DNA of 64,000 nucleotides from Ignavibacteriales bacterium (GTDB lineage Bacteria > Bacteroidota > Ignavibacteria > UBA10030). The notes beneath the pieces were generated by a model that worked only from the letters and a program-made list of their open reading frames with translations, had not been told where the DNA came from and did not search any database. The position numbers were made by a program, and so were the translations under genes. This document shows, piece after piece, positions 1-9,837 of this stretch; within the stretch, counting starts at the first letter, position 1, and every line of letters begins with the position of its first letter. The DNA is taken from assembly GCA_016192345.1 (NCBI GenBank), contig JACPUH010000037.1:1-64000 (forward strand), read 5' to 3'.

Positions 1-16
1 GGGGAGGGTTTTTCCC

Positions 17-47
17 CATCGAGGCTGATCACGCGTTGGCCTCGATG
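17..47. other. Inverted repeat upstream of the first gene
   Basis: Positions 17-25 (CATCGAGGC) and 39-47 (GCCTCGATG) form a perfect 9-bp inverted repeat around a 13-base loop. It is followed by GAAA, not a T-run, so it is not a classic terminator. It lies about 80 bases ahead of the first receptor gene and could be an operator or leader hairpin, or the tail of whatever precedes the window. Nothing else is recognisable in positions 1-127. Confidence 0.3.
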
Positions 48-127
48 AAACCGTCCGAACCCCTCGGAACGACCTCCTGTCTCACTCAACTGATTGTTCC
101 ACACTCTAATTGAAGGTGGGAAACAGA

Positions 128-2977
128 ATGCGATTGACACGGATCCTCATGCTCCAGGCAGGTCTGTGCATCGTGTCCGCAGGCGTCCTCTCTGCGAATA
201 CGGGCAAGATCACAGGCAAGGTGACGGATGCTGCAACGAAGGAACCGCTTCCCGGCGCCAACATCGTTCTCGAAGGGACCACGATCGGGGCCTCCACCGA
301 TCCGGATGGCCATTACGTGATCCTGAACGTGCCGCCGGGCGTGTACACGGCGACCGCCTCATTTATAGGGTACAAGCGGATACGGATCACCGATACACGC
401 GTCTCGGTCGGGTTCACCACCACGTTGGATTTCGCCCTTGAAGAAGGGGACATCGAACTGGAACCGATTGTGGTGCAGGGAGAACGCACCCCGCTTATCC
501 GCAAAGACCTCACCAACCCCGTCGCGTCCATTTCCGCCGAATCGATCGAGCAACTCCCCGCGACCGATATCAGCAAGGTGATCGGCCTGCAGTCGGGGGT
601 CACGGTCGGGGACGACGGTTCGATCCACATCCGCGGGGGATACAGCAACGAGATTGTGTATACGCTGAACGGGGTGAACATCAACAATCCCTACGGGAAC
701 TCCAGGTCCGTGGGATTGGCGATCAATGCCGTCCAGGAGGTGTCGGTGTCCAGCGGGACGTTCAGTGCGGAATACGGAACGGCGTTGAGCGGTGTCGTGA
801 ACTATGTGACGAAAGAAGGGGGACGCAAGTTGAGCGGCGGCTTCCGGGTTCTGTCGGGGGATCATGTCAGTAATCGAAACGAGTTGTTTCTCGACATCGA
901 CAAGGTCAATCCCCTCGGGGTGAACAGAGCCGAGGCAACCCTCGGTGGCCCGATCATGGGGGATTTTCTCTCCTTTTATTCCTCCGGCACGTACAACTAC
1001 AATGGGGGCCACCTGTTCGGACGACGGATCTACGCACCGGAGGATTCGTACGTGTCGCGCGAAGGATTTCCCTCTGACGATCCCCGGCGGGGAGCTTCCT
1101 CAAGCCCGTACTACTTCGATCCGTACCGCAAGCCGCGGGCCGACTCTCTTGGCGGTCCCACGGGGGACGGCACGATCGTTCCGCTCAACTGGAGCCGCTC
1201 CTACAACCTTCAGGGGAATCTCTCCTTCAGGTTTTCTCCCCGGCACAAGCTGAAGCTCGAGGCGGTCTATGATAACGACGTCCGTCCGGAGAATGCCGGG
1301 AACTCATCCAGCTTCGCCAACCGGTACAAACCCGAGGGGAGACGGACGGCTCGTGGCGAGGGCTTTTTCTATTCGTTCGATTGGTCTCACGTCCTGAGCG
1401 ACCGGGCGTTCTATACGCTCAAGGGTTCGTTTATCCAGGACAAGGCGACCAGTCGCGTGTATGACGACCCGTCGGACGAGCGATACCTCCCTTCGTATTA
1501 CCTGCGCGGTCTCGGCGACACCGGTTTCCTGACCGGAGGGGTCGATTTATTCCGGTTCGCGCGGGAGACGCAAACCTACGGGCTGAAGTTCGATATCGTT
1601 GCACAGCTTTTTGACATCCACGAAATGAAGGCCGGCCTCGAATTTCGAAGCCATCGGCTGGAGGTCGAATCGTACACACTCCAGTTCCGCGACCCGGCAT
1701 TTCCCAACGTGACCCCCTCGCCAACCAACCACTTTACGGGCCTGTATACCTTCAGGCCCTATATCCCCGATCCGCAAGGCGGATATGTCGGCTACGTCCG
1801 CCGGCCGTGGGAACTCTCCGCGTATGTTCAGGACAAGATCGAGCTCTTCGAATCGATCATCCTCAACCTCGGCCTCCGGTACGACAGGTTTTTCCCGGCG
1901 GCCAGGTACAATCCGATGATCAGCGAGGAGTTGATCCTGCAGGAATCGCTCTTCCTGGAGCAGAACCTGCAGGACACCGACGCGAAGAACATGGTGAGTC
2001 CGCGGGTGAGCGTATCGTACCCGATCACCGACCGCGGCACGATCCGGCTTTCGTACGGCCATTTCTACCAGATCGGCTCCTTGTCCAGCCTGTTCTCCAA
2101 TCCCTTCTTCTATGCTCCGCCCGGTACCAATCCCTCGTTCGGGAACCCGAACGTGAGCCCCCAGCGCAGCGTGCAGTACGAGATGGGGCTTCAACAGGGC
2201 CTTACCGACAATATGAAACTGGAGATCACCGCGTACTCCAAGGACGTGCGCGATTACATCTTCTCTCAAACCATCATTACCGGTCGCGGGGATCGCCAGT
2301 ACTCCCTCCTGACGAATCTCGCCTATGCCAACACGCGGGGGGTGAGTATTTCTCTTGTGAAACGGTCCTCACCCGGCGACCCTCTCTCCGCAACCGTCGA
2401 CTACACCTTTCAGGTTGCAGAGGGAAACCGGACCCAGCCTTCGGACGAGTTGTTTTACAACGAGCAACGGGGGAGGTTGAGCGAGACGTTTCTTGTTCCC
2501 CTGAGCTTCGACAGGAGCCATACGCTGACCTCGACGGTGACACTGAGCGATCCGGGAAGCTGGGTGGCCAGCATGATCGGTACCATCCGGACGGGAACGC
2601 CCTACACACCCTCCTTCCCCTCCAGCGTCGTGCCCATCACCTTTGTCCAGAACAGCGACTATCAGCCGCTGCAATGGAACGTGGATCTCAGGGTCGAGAA
2701 GTTCTTCAAAGTCCTCGGGTATGAGTATTCCTTCTACCTGATGGTCGACAATCTGTTCGACGTCGAGAACGAGTTGTTTGTCTATGCGAACTCAGGGCGC
2801 TCGTTGCATAATATCGAGGAGACGGTTAACCCGGCGCGCTTCACCGACCTTCGCAACAGGATTCGGCGCGGGGATGTGGGGATGTTGCCGGCGGAGTCTC
2901 TCGACCGGTACTACGCCAACCCGGCGAACGTCAGCACACCCCGACTGGTCCGGCTGGGAATGTCATTCTCCTTCTAA
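128..2977 (+). CDS. TonB-dependent receptor with carboxypeptidase-regulatory-like N-domain (triad 1)
   Basis: A 949-residue outer-membrane receptor. The start is the ATG at 128, preceded by AAGGTGGG at 113-120; a TTG 18 bases upstream in frame is less likely. A signal peptide covers about residues 1-23, a CarboxypepD_reg-like beta-sandwich (GKITGKVTDAATKEPLPGAN) about 25-105, then a plug with the usual IRGG motif and the barrel up to a C-terminal phenylalanine. Such receptors import bulky ligands using TonB/ExbBD energy. The substrate is unknown. The next gene follows after 10 bases and a PorV-like gene follows that, an arrangement repeated twice more in the window. No SusD-like gene is present, so a SusCD glycan system is unlikely. 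Confidence 0.9.
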   Translation: MRLTRILMLQAGLCIVSAGVLSANTGKITGKVTDAATKEPLPGANIVLEGTTIGASTDPDGHYVILNVPPGVYTATASFIGYKRIRITDTRVSVGFTTTLDFALEEGDIELEPIVVQGERTPLIRKDLTNPVASISAESIEQLPATDISKVIGLQSGVTVGDDGSIHIRGGYSNEIVYTLNGVNINNPYGNSRSVGLAINAVQEVSVSSGTFSAEYGTALSGVVNYVTKEGGRKLSGGFRVLSGDHVSNRNELFLDIDKVNPLGVNRAEATLGGPIMGDFLSFYSSGTYNYNGGHLFGRRIYAPEDSYVSREGFPSDDPRRGASSSPYYFDPYRKPRADSLGGPTGDGTIVPLNWSRSYNLQGNLSFRFSPRHKLKLEAVYDNDVRPENAGNSSSFANRYKPEGRRTARGEGFFYSFDWSHVLSDRAFYTLKGSFIQDKATSRVYDDPSDERYLPSYYLRGLGDTGFLTGGVDLFRFARETQTYGLKFDIVAQLFDIHEMKAGLEFRSHRLEVESYTLQFRDPAFPNVTPSPTNHFTGLYTFRPYIPDPQGGYVGYVRRPWELSAYVQDKIELFESIILNLGLRYDRFFPAARYNPMISEELILQESLFLEQNLQDTDAKNMVSPRVSVSYPITDRGTIRLSYGHFYQIGSLSSLFSNPFFYAPPGTNPSFGNPNVSPQRSVQYEMGLQQGLTDNMKLEITAYSKDVRDYIFSQTIITGRGDRQYSLLTNLAYANTRGVSISLVKRSSPGDPLSATVDYTFQVAEGNRTQPSDELFYNEQRGRLSETFLVPLSFDRSHTLTSTVTLSDPGSWVASMIGTIRTGTPYTPSFPSSVVPITFVQNSDYQPLQWNVDLRVEKFFKVLGYEYSFYLMVDNLFDVENELFVYANSGRSLHNIEETVNPARFTDLRNRIRRGDVGMLPAESLDRYYANPANVSTPRLVRLGMSFSF

Positions 2978-2987
2978 AGGGTCTTCT

Positions 2988-5900
2988 ATGCAGAGATATT
3001 TGAGAGTGGTACTGTTCCTCCTCGCCGTGTCGGCGGTAGTTCCGGCACAGGAGATTGATTGGAAGAAATACGATCCCAAAACCGCGAGACCCGAGGAGGT
3101 CGAGCGCGTGAATAGATGGATCGAAGGAAACTTGAACCGCCAACTGACCTCCCTTTCGAAGCGCGCAGGCGATCCGCGGGAAATCCGCAGCATGATCATG
3201 CGCGGGAACAAGATCACCACCATAGTGTACAATTACGGGAACATCACCCGGCCGAGTTTGCAACCCCCCAATACGCTCAATCTCGTCTGGAACAGGCTCG
3301 GTTATGGGTTCGAGTTCACGCCGTTGGTTGCGGGAGAGGTCATCGAGAACGGCGACACGATACGGATCCTGAACGACGGCATGTGGCTCGTGAACCAGGG
3401 GGGATATGCCCCCGACGGAAGCCTTAAATGGGGATGGCTCCCCAAGGCCGGTCTCGCGGCCCCCGGTCAAGCGGACATCGCCGCCTGGAGTCATCGCTCC
3501 GATGTGGGAGGCGATCTCACACGGCGGCCCCACAGCTGGCCCGAATCTTGGTACAATCCTCTCGCCGGCCGATACGTCTGGCCCGCATTCCTCGGTGACG
3601 ACGCAACGACGCCGGACGAGGAAGTCTACTTCGTCGTCGACGACTATACGAATGCCAAATATCCGTACTATCCCTTCCCCGGCGACTCGACGAAGCGTGG
3701 GTTGGGGCTTGATATGGAAGTCCGGTTCTTCCAGTTCAACAACCCGCTTGCGGAGGATATCATTTTCCTCGTCTACCGGGTGACCAATCGAAGTGCCAAG
3801 ACGATCAACCGTGTCTGGTTCGGCATGTACGGCGACCCGCATATCGGCGGGCAGGGGGATTTCGCGGACGACCTGGCGTTCTTCATTCCTCCGCGCGGAC
3901 CTCTTGCCGATCCCTATCCCCAACGTACGCGAAGCATGGTCTATGCATGGGATGATAACGGCCGGGGGGATGGCGGATTGATTCCCGGCTACTTCGGGTT
4001 CAAGTTCCTCGAGAGCCCGACCAATTCCTCCGATGGAATCGATAATGACGATGACGGTGTGATCGATGAGAGCCCGTTCAACGATGCCGGTTTCTACATC
4101 GACGGCGTGGACATTCCGCTCAACACCGGCATTGCCGATGTTGTGAAATACACCGCCCGTTACGGTCCACCGAAACCGCGCTGGTCGGGGGATGAAAACG
4201 GAAACTGGGATCCCGAGAAACATGACAGCGGTCTGGATGGAATTCCCGGCACCGGGGATTTCGGAGAAGGAAATGGTCGGCCGGATATCGGGTACGACGA
4301 CGCGGGAAACCTCGTTGCCGAACCGAACTTCGGGATACGCGATCCGGCCGAGTCGGATCAAATTGGCTTGACCAGCTTCTTCGCGCTTCCTTACACCAAT
4401 TCCCTGCCGAACGTTCCGAAGAACGACGTGCTGTTTTTCGAGTTCCTCTCCACGGACAGCATCCGGATCGACCAGGAGTTGTTCGGAACGCCAGGTGACA
4501 ATATCTTCGTCTACGGCTCCGGTCCGTTCTCGCTCGCACCCGGTGAGACGCAGCGATTTTCGGTGGCACTCCTGTTGGGACATGATCTCCAGGACCTCCT
4601 CCTCAATGGTGAGACGGCCCAGCGCGTTCTCGAGGCGGGCTACCGGTTTGCCCAGCCACCCCCGAAACCGAACGTCACCGTGGTTCCCGGCGACCGCCGC
4701 GTGACACTGTACTGGGATACCGCCGCGGAGCGGGCCATCGATCCCCTCACCGGCGTCAACGATTTTGAAGGGTACAAGATCTATCGAAGTGAGGATCCGA
4801 CCTTCTCCGACATCTATACGGTCACCGACGCGAACGGCAACCCATTCCTGGGGCGACCGTTCACGCAGAACGGGGTTCCGGCCCAGTTCGACCTGGTCAA
4901 CCAATGGTCGGGTCTCCATCCCGTTGAGTTTGAAGGGCGTGGCGTCAAATACAACGTCGGAAACAATTCCGGGCTCGTTCATACGTATGTCGACTCCAGC
5001 GTCACAAACGGGAAAACCTATTTCTATGCGGTGGTCTCGTACGATCATGGATACGATTCACTGGGGATACGGCTCCCCCCAACCGAATCCCAGGCGATCA
5101 TTCTGCAGGACCCAATCACCGGTGAGCTGGCGTTTGACGCAAACACCGCCGGCGTTACCCCCGGTCCGCTCCCCTCAGGCTATTCACGCGCGAGCATCGT
5201 CGGCGGCGGGAAAGCTAACCGTGTCGCGGGCCGGTCCACGGGCACGGTGATGGTGAAAGTTCTCGACGACCTCTCCGTCCGTGACGGTGAAACGTACCTG
5301 GTCGACTTCGAGCCGCGTGCCGGCGGGGTCAGGTATAACGTAAGACCGAATTCCCGGTACCGGGAACGGATCGTGGGGCGCGATAGCGGGTTCGTTTCGC
5401 TGGCGAAGAAAAACATTATCGCCGACAGCGTCGTTGTTCGCCGGACGAGCGGAGCGGTCGTGAATCCGGACACCTACTTCGTCGACGGTGAAAGCGGAAG
5501 AATTCGCGGGTTTGGCCCGGGCGGACTTCCGGCGGGTGAAGAGTTCGAGGTGGAATATCCCTATTACGCGGTCTTCAACAGCGTGAGAACGAACAACCAG
5601 GACGACAATCCTGTCTTCGACGGCCTGCGGGTGTTCGCAGCAGACGAGCCGCTGGGGATCGACTCTCTACGAAGCGGTTGGATCATGGCCAATAATACCA
5701 ACCTGACTGCGCGCGTGCATCGACCGGTCTCCCTGATCCAACTCTTCACCCCGGTTCCTTACGATTTCGAGATCCGGTGGAATTCGACCGATACCACTGC
5801 GGATGGAAAATGGGCCCAACCGGGGGATACCCTGCTGACGAATGTGACCGGTCGTGTTGCCGTTTGTCCCTTCCGGATCGTCAACGTGACGAACGGTTCG

Positions 5901-6467
5901 CCCTTCCGTGGCTTTGTGAACGGGGCTTCTTCGGACCAGATGTGGAGGCCCGGGAGAGAGATCGTCCTCCTGACGCCCGTCAATCCGATTCGTACCTACA
6001 TGAGCATCACGTTTTCCGCTCCGCCGTCGACTCCTGCGGTGTTGCCGGCGGCCGGCAACGTCTATGTTGCGCGTACGACGAAGCCGTTTGAAGCCGGCGA
6101 TCGGTACGAATTCCGGACCGACGCGGCGAAATATGCCACCGAAACGGCACGATCCGCTTTGGAAGAGATTTACGTCGTCCCAAATCCGTACGTCGCCTTC
6201 AGCGGCCTGGAACGCCCGCAGGTGTCGGCAACGCGCCGCGGCGACCAGCGGCTGCAATTCAGAAATCTTCCCCCTCAATGCACGATCCGCATCTACACGA
6301 TCATGGGGGAGCTCGTCGACACGATTGAGAAGGACGATTTCAACAGCTACGCGGATTGGCCGCTGCTGACGTACGAGGGGCACCGGCTCGCGTACGGAGT
6401 GTATATCTATCACGTTGATGTGCCCGAGGTCGGTCAGAAGATCGGCCGATTTGCCGTGATCAAGTAG
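2988..6467 (+). CDS. Large secreted FnIII-type protein of the receptor triad
   Basis: 1159 residues, starting at ATG 2988 behind AAAGG at 2976-2980. A signal peptide ends near residue 20 (VVPAQ). The body contains an acidic EF-hand-like stretch (DGIDNDDDGVIDE), an FnIII-like part around residues 560-700 (VTLYWDTAAE, YKIYRSED) and a C-terminal beta-sandwich with VPNPYV and GVYIYHVDV, resembling FlgD-Ig/T9SS-type tails but without the classic QNYPNPFNPS signature. No catalytic motif is visible. It shares its general plan with the proteins at 22883-25000 and 34206-36362, which occupy the same place after a receptor. I infer a surface lipid- or polymer-binding partner of the receptor; the function is unknown. 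Confidence 0.75.
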   Translation: MQRYLRVVLFLLAVSAVVPAQEIDWKKYDPKTARPEEVERVNRWIEGNLNRQLTSLSKRAGDPREIRSMIMRGNKITTIVYNYGNITRPSLQPPNTLNLVWNRLGYGFEFTPLVAGEVIENGDTIRILNDGMWLVNQGGYAPDGSLKWGWLPKAGLAAPGQADIAAWSHRSDVGGDLTRRPHSWPESWYNPLAGRYVWPAFLGDDATTPDEEVYFVVDDYTNAKYPYYPFPGDSTKRGLGLDMEVRFFQFNNPLAEDIIFLVYRVTNRSAKTINRVWFGMYGDPHIGGQGDFADDLAFFIPPRGPLADPYPQRTRSMVYAWDDNGRGDGGLIPGYFGFKFLESPTNSSDGIDNDDDGVIDESPFNDAGFYIDGVDIPLNTGIADVVKYTARYGPPKPRWSGDENGNWDPEKHDSGLDGIPGTGDFGEGNGRPDIGYDDAGNLVAEPNFGIRDPAESDQIGLTSFFALPYTNSLPNVPKNDVLFFEFLSTDSIRIDQELFGTPGDNIFVYGSGPFSLAPGETQRFSVALLLGHDLQDLLLNGETAQRVLEAGYRFAQPPPKPNVTVVPGDRRVTLYWDTAAERAIDPLTGVNDFEGYKIYRSEDPTFSDIYTVTDANGNPFLGRPFTQNGVPAQFDLVNQWSGLHPVEFEGRGVKYNVGNNSGLVHTYVDSSVTNGKTYFYAVVSYDHGYDSLGIRLPPTESQAIILQDPITGELAFDANTAGVTPGPLPSGYSRASIVGGGKANRVAGRSTGTVMVKVLDDLSVRDGETYLVDFEPRAGGVRYNVRPNSRYRERIVGRDSGFVSLAKKNIIADSVVVRRTSGAVVNPDTYFVDGESGRIRGFGPGGLPAGEEFEVEYPYYAVFNSVRTNNQDDNPVFDGLRVFAADEPLGIDSLRSGWIMANNTNLTARVHRPVSLIQLFTPVPYDFEIRWNSTDTTADGKWAQPGDTLLTNVTGRVAVCPFRIVNVTNGSPFRGFVNGASSDQMWRPGREIVLLTPVNPIRTYMSITFSAPPSTPAVLPAAGNVYVARTTKPFEAGDRYEFRTDAAKYATETARSALEEIYVVPNPYVAFSGLERPQVSATRRGDQRLQFRNLPPQCTIRIYTIMGELVDTIEKDDFNSYADWPLLTYEGHRLAYGVYIYHVDVPEVGQKIGRFAVIK

Positions 6468-6561
6468 ATCCGGGAGCGGATGGCGGAGGTCCCGGCCGGC
6501 GTCTGCAACATCTTCGGGCAGTTGCGGGACAGTGTTTGAACAAATGATCCTGGAGGATTGA

Positions 6562-7611
6562 ATGGTCTTGATTCAGATCAGGAAGTCGTTCTTCGGCCTC
6601 GGCGCGTTGCTGGCAATGCTCCTCGCCCAACCTGCCGATGCGCAGCTATTCCGCAGCACGGCGAAAGTAGGGACCACGGCGGGGCAGTTTCTGAAGATCG
6701 GCGTGGGTGCCAGGTCGCTCGGTATGGGGAGCGCGCAGGCGGGAATGATGGGAGACCTGTCCGCGATCTACTGGAACCCTGCCGCCCTCTCGAGGCTTGC
6801 GGTCAACGGGGAGATCGCGTTCCATCATGCCGACTGGCTGGCCGATATCAACTATGATGTGCTCGCAGGCGCATTGCCGGTCGGACAACTCGGCACGTTC
6901 GCCTTGTTCATCGTCTCGATGAGGGTGCCCGAAGACATCGTGCGGACGGTGGAATTCCCCGAGGGAGATGGCCGCCTCTGGAACGCCTCATCCTTCGCAC
7001 TGGGGATTTCGTATGCAACGAATCTCACCGACCGGTTTTCCATCGGGCTTACGGGGAAGTATGTGCACGAGGCGATCTGGACGGAAAAGGCGAACGGGTT
7101 CGCGGTCGATTTCGGAACGCTCTATCGCTCCGAGATTCGCGGGCTCTCGCTGGGGGCATCGATCTCGAACTTCGGGACAAAGATGAGGATGGAGGGGCGA
7201 TCATTGTTCTTCAACCAGGATCCGGACGACAACATCGGGACAGGTCCCAACAATGTTCCGGCGCAATACAGGACGACGGATTTCGATCTGCCGCTCACCT
7301 TCCGGATCGGGATCGCGTATGATGTTTTCGATCAAAGCGACCTGCGCCTCACGACGGCAGTGGACGCCACCCACCCCAACGACAACACGGAGTATGTCAA
7401 TAGCGGTATGGAGATGGCCTGGAGGGAGATCGTCTTCGCGAGGGTGGGATACAAGTCCCTTTTCCTCCGGGATTCGGAGCAGGGGCTGACGTGGGGATTC
7501 GGCGTTCATTACGGAATCCCGAATGTCGCGCAGTTCAAGCTGGACTATGCATTTGCAGATTATGGCAGGTTGAAAAACGTTCAGTTTTTCTCCCTTGGCC
7601 TGAAGTTCTGA
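6562..7611 (+). CDS. PorV/PorQ-like outer-membrane protein (triad 1)
   Basis: 349 residues with a clear TGGAGGA site at 6551-6557 and a signal peptide of about 28 residues. The early motif LKIGVGARSLGMGSAQAG...SAIYWNPA is the hallmark of the PorV/PorQ (UPF0164-like) family of FadL-type beta-barrels. In T9SS bacteria PorV shuttles sorting-domain proteins to the attachment complex; other family members have unassigned roles. The protein ends in LGLKF, as expected of a barrel. It lies 94 bases after the secreted protein and is the last gene of the unit, which ends at the hairpin at 7655-7692. Confidence 0.85.
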   Translation: MVLIQIRKSFFGLGALLAMLLAQPADAQLFRSTAKVGTTAGQFLKIGVGARSLGMGSAQAGMMGDLSAIYWNPAALSRLAVNGEIAFHHADWLADINYDVLAGALPVGQLGTFALFIVSMRVPEDIVRTVEFPEGDGRLWNASSFALGISYATNLTDRFSIGLTGKYVHEAIWTEKANGFAVDFGTLYRSEIRGLSLGASISNFGTKMRMEGRSLFFNQDPDDNIGTGPNNVPAQYRTTDFDLPLTFRIGIAYDVFDQSDLRLTTAVDATHPNDNTEYVNSGMEMAWREIVFARVGYKSLFLRDSEQGLTWGFGVHYGIPNVAQFKLDYAFADYGRLKNVQFFSLGLKF

Positions 7612-7654
7612 CTGCAGGGAGGGGGCGAAGTGATCTTTTGGACGACCTCAGGAG

Positions 7655-7692
7655 AACAGCAAACCCCGGCTTCGTGACCGGGGTTTGTTGTT
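7655..7692. terminator. Bidirectional intrinsic terminator
   Basis: AACAGCAAACCCCGG (7655-7669) pairs with CCGGGGTTTGTTGTT (7678-7692) with one mismatch, followed by TTTTAT on the plus strand. It separates two converging genes and could end both transcripts. Confidence 0.8.
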
Positions 7693-7693
7693 T

Positions 7694-9532
7694 TTATTTC
7701 ATCAGGACCATCTTCTGGCTCTTCTGGAAGTTGCCGAAGAAGAGGGTGTAGAAGTAGGTCCCGCTTGCAACCTGCTCGCCCCGGTTATTCCTCCCGTCCC
7801 ACACCACTTCACCGGTCCCGGCAGACTGGTCCTGATTGTTCACCAGAGTCCGGATTTCTTTCCCGAGCATGTCAAATATCCTGATTGAAATTCTCTCCCG
7901 GACCGGCAGAGTAAAACGGATGGTCGTCGAGGGATTAAACGGATTCGGGTAGTTCTGGTGGAGGACGAAGTCCTCCGGCATGATGACCGTAAGATCCTTC
8001 GCTTCGATCCCTGTGGGAATGTTGACGGTTCCTTCAATGATTCTGAATCCCCATCGCTTGGGATTGGGGACCCGTGAGACCGACGTGGTGTCGAATGCTC
8101 CGGCGGACTGATTCCACGCAAGACGGGTCACGGTCATGCTATCGGACAGCGCCTGGTACGGCAGCAGGATATCCTCGAAACCGTCCTTGTCAAAGTCGGT
8201 GCCGCGCGCATAGATTTTCGATGCAAAAGAAGGATCCACGGTCTTGACGGAATCGACCACTCCGGAAGAATCTTTGATGACAAGTGCCGTGTAAATAGTA
8301 GGCTCTCCCGGATACAACACACTTGCGGTCCAGTTTGCCTGGTTCTTCTTGTCACCCCCCTGGTATTCAAGCGAGATGACGTTATAGGGGTAATTTCCGG
8401 TGAAATAGAGGTTTGGCTTTCCGTTTCCGTCGATGTCACCGTATCCCCAGCCGAATAATGATGTCGCTCCTATGACCCCTGTCATGTCAAAAACCGCGAC
8501 ATTCGAGGAATCGATCTCAGAAGTACTTTGTCCGGGATCATAGGAGATCATATGTATTTTTCCTGCATTGGGGCTTCCGAAAGCGGGGTATGTCGGCAGG
8601 TACACCTCATCCCGGCCATCTTTGTCGATGTCGTAGGCTACGCCGGAAAACAGAGCGACGTCGTCGAATGTTCCGCCGAGGGAGAGAAATTGCTTTTTAT
8701 TGGTTGTGTCGGCCATGAGATAGGTGTCGGCCGACGGGACCCGGACAGGTGAGATATTCTTGAAATTGTACGGCTGGAGGAGAATCTCCTTGTTCCCCTG
8801 GCCGTCGAAGTTCGCGGACATCATCGCATAGGGGCTCCCTCCCAATCCATAGTTTGCGTGCGTCGTTCTGATTGCCTCAAACTCAACCTCAAACGAAGAA
8901 AACCCCGGGTCTTCCGTGCTCCAATCTCCAACCGCCCTGATGACGTAATATCGATCGGCACTATTGGGGGCCGAATTGTAGGCAACCAGCAGTTCGTTCT
9001 GGCCGTCCCCATCGATGTCGAGAACCTCAAGGTATTCAGCAAAGGTACTGATCCCTGCAAGTGGAGGCATCCCAATGATCTGTGAGGGGCTGGTACCGAA
9101 GTTGCCACTTCCCACTACACCATCCCATTCGAAAATAAGGATACCGACGTTGCTGACTTGAAAGATGACTTCCTTCTTCCCATCATTATCCAAGTCTCCG
9201 AAAACTGCATACCGGGGGGTCGAGCCACCGCCGCCTGTCTCAACGCGCGGGGAACTCCACACTAACTGGATGGAGTCGTTCCCAACGGTCTTGAATACGT
9301 GAACGTGCCCAAGATCTGCGTAGTTTGTCACGACGATTCCAGATTTCCCATCCCCATCCACATCGTCATCGAATGAAACCCCTCTGATGCTCTTCAACCC
9401 GTTCAGCACCGAGTCGATCGAACTTCCTGTTAACAGGGGATAATTGTAATATGTCGAGGTTCGCACCCCCTGCGCAAAGGTGAGGCCGCATACCATCAGT
9501 GAAACGAACAGCGCTTTAGCCATGTGGTTCAT
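7694..9532 (-). CDS. T9SS-exported FG-GAP/VCBS repeat protein
   Basis: 612 residues; start supported by GAAGGAGTGAGCT just before the ATG. After a signal peptide ending near TFAQG there are at least six Ca-binding FG-GAP-like loops (DVDGDGKSG, DLDNDGKKE, DIDGDGQNE, DIDKDGRDE, DIDGNGKPN, DFDKDGFED), suggesting a calcium-stabilised beta-propeller. The C-terminus is a textbook T9SS type A sorting domain (FVLHQNYPNPFNPSTTIRF ... GTYFYTLFFG). It should be exported to the cell surface or released; the ligand is unknown. It is a single gene with its own TTGACA-17-TAGATT promoter at 9619-9647. Confidence 0.88.
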   Translation of the reverse strand: MNHMAKALFVSLMVCGLTFAQGVRTSTYYNYPLLTGSSIDSVLNGLKSIRGVSFDDDVDGDGKSGIVVTNYADLGHVHVFKTVGNDSIQLVWSSPRVETGGGGSTPRYAVFGDLDNDGKKEVIFQVSNVGILIFEWDGVVGSGNFGTSPSQIIGMPPLAGISTFAEYLEVLDIDGDGQNELLVAYNSAPNSADRYYVIRAVGDWSTEDPGFSSFEVEFEAIRTTHANYGLGGSPYAMMSANFDGQGNKEILLQPYNFKNISPVRVPSADTYLMADTTNKKQFLSLGGTFDDVALFSGVAYDIDKDGRDEVYLPTYPAFGSPNAGKIHMISYDPGQSTSEIDSSNVAVFDMTGVIGATSLFGWGYGDIDGNGKPNLYFTGNYPYNVISLEYQGGDKKNQANWTASVLYPGEPTIYTALVIKDSSGVVDSVKTVDPSFASKIYARGTDFDKDGFEDILLPYQALSDSMTVTRLAWNQSAGAFDTTSVSRVPNPKRWGFRIIEGTVNIPTGIEAKDLTVIMPEDFVLHQNYPNPFNPSTTIRFTLPVRERISIRIFDMLGKEIRTLVNNQDQSAGTGEVVWDGRNNRGEQVASGTYFYTLFFGNFQKSQKMVLMK

Positions 9533-9618
9533 AGCTCACTCCTTCGGGATAGTGGTGAAAGAAATGGCGGCAAACAGCAAGTGGTGGACCGGGGAAAGGC
9601 CCGTGGGAATTGTCGCTC

Positions 9619-9647
9619 AATCTACCAAAACCACAAAAGGTTGTCAA
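9619..9647 (-). promoter_or_regulatory. Sigma70-like promoter for the VCBS gene
   Basis: On the minus strand TTGACA (9647-9642), a 17-base spacer and TAGATT (9624-9619). It lies about 90 bases ahead of the ATG at 9532. Confidence 0.6.
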
Positions 9648-9661
9648 GGGGAAATTTCCCC
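9648..9661. promoter_or_regulatory. Palindromic operator candidate
   Basis: GGGGAAATTTCCCC is a perfect 14-bp palindrome that abuts the -35 box of the divergent VCBS promoter. The position suits an activator or repressor site. The regulator is not encoded nearby. Confidence 0.4.
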
Positions 9662-9837
9662 CCTTCCGGGCCGTTGCGCCGGGGGAAGAGCCGCTCAAAA
9701 AAGCTTGCATGTTAGAAATCATTTCTTGACCATGAGGCTACCACGACCCAGCCCATCCGGGGCCCCTAGCTCGACAATCAACAGTTTCCGTTCAAACTCA
9801 TTTCAGCACATTTCATTTCATCAATGCAGGAGGAACC

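Larger units (their letters stand above)
9533..9837. other. Divergent intergenic region (305 bases)
   Basis: This region separates the minus-strand VCBS gene from the plus-strand gene at 9838. It holds the VCBS promoter (9619-9647) and a perfect 14-bp palindrome (9648-9661). I see no convincing promoter for the plus-strand gene and no coding sequence. Confidence 0.6.

Noticed and set aside
2931-5048. 705-codon antisense frame opposite the triad 1 FnIII gene.
   Set aside because: It is a frame shadow: long antisense frames are common in GC-rich genes, there is no signal peptide or recognisable domain, and the sense product is clearly real.
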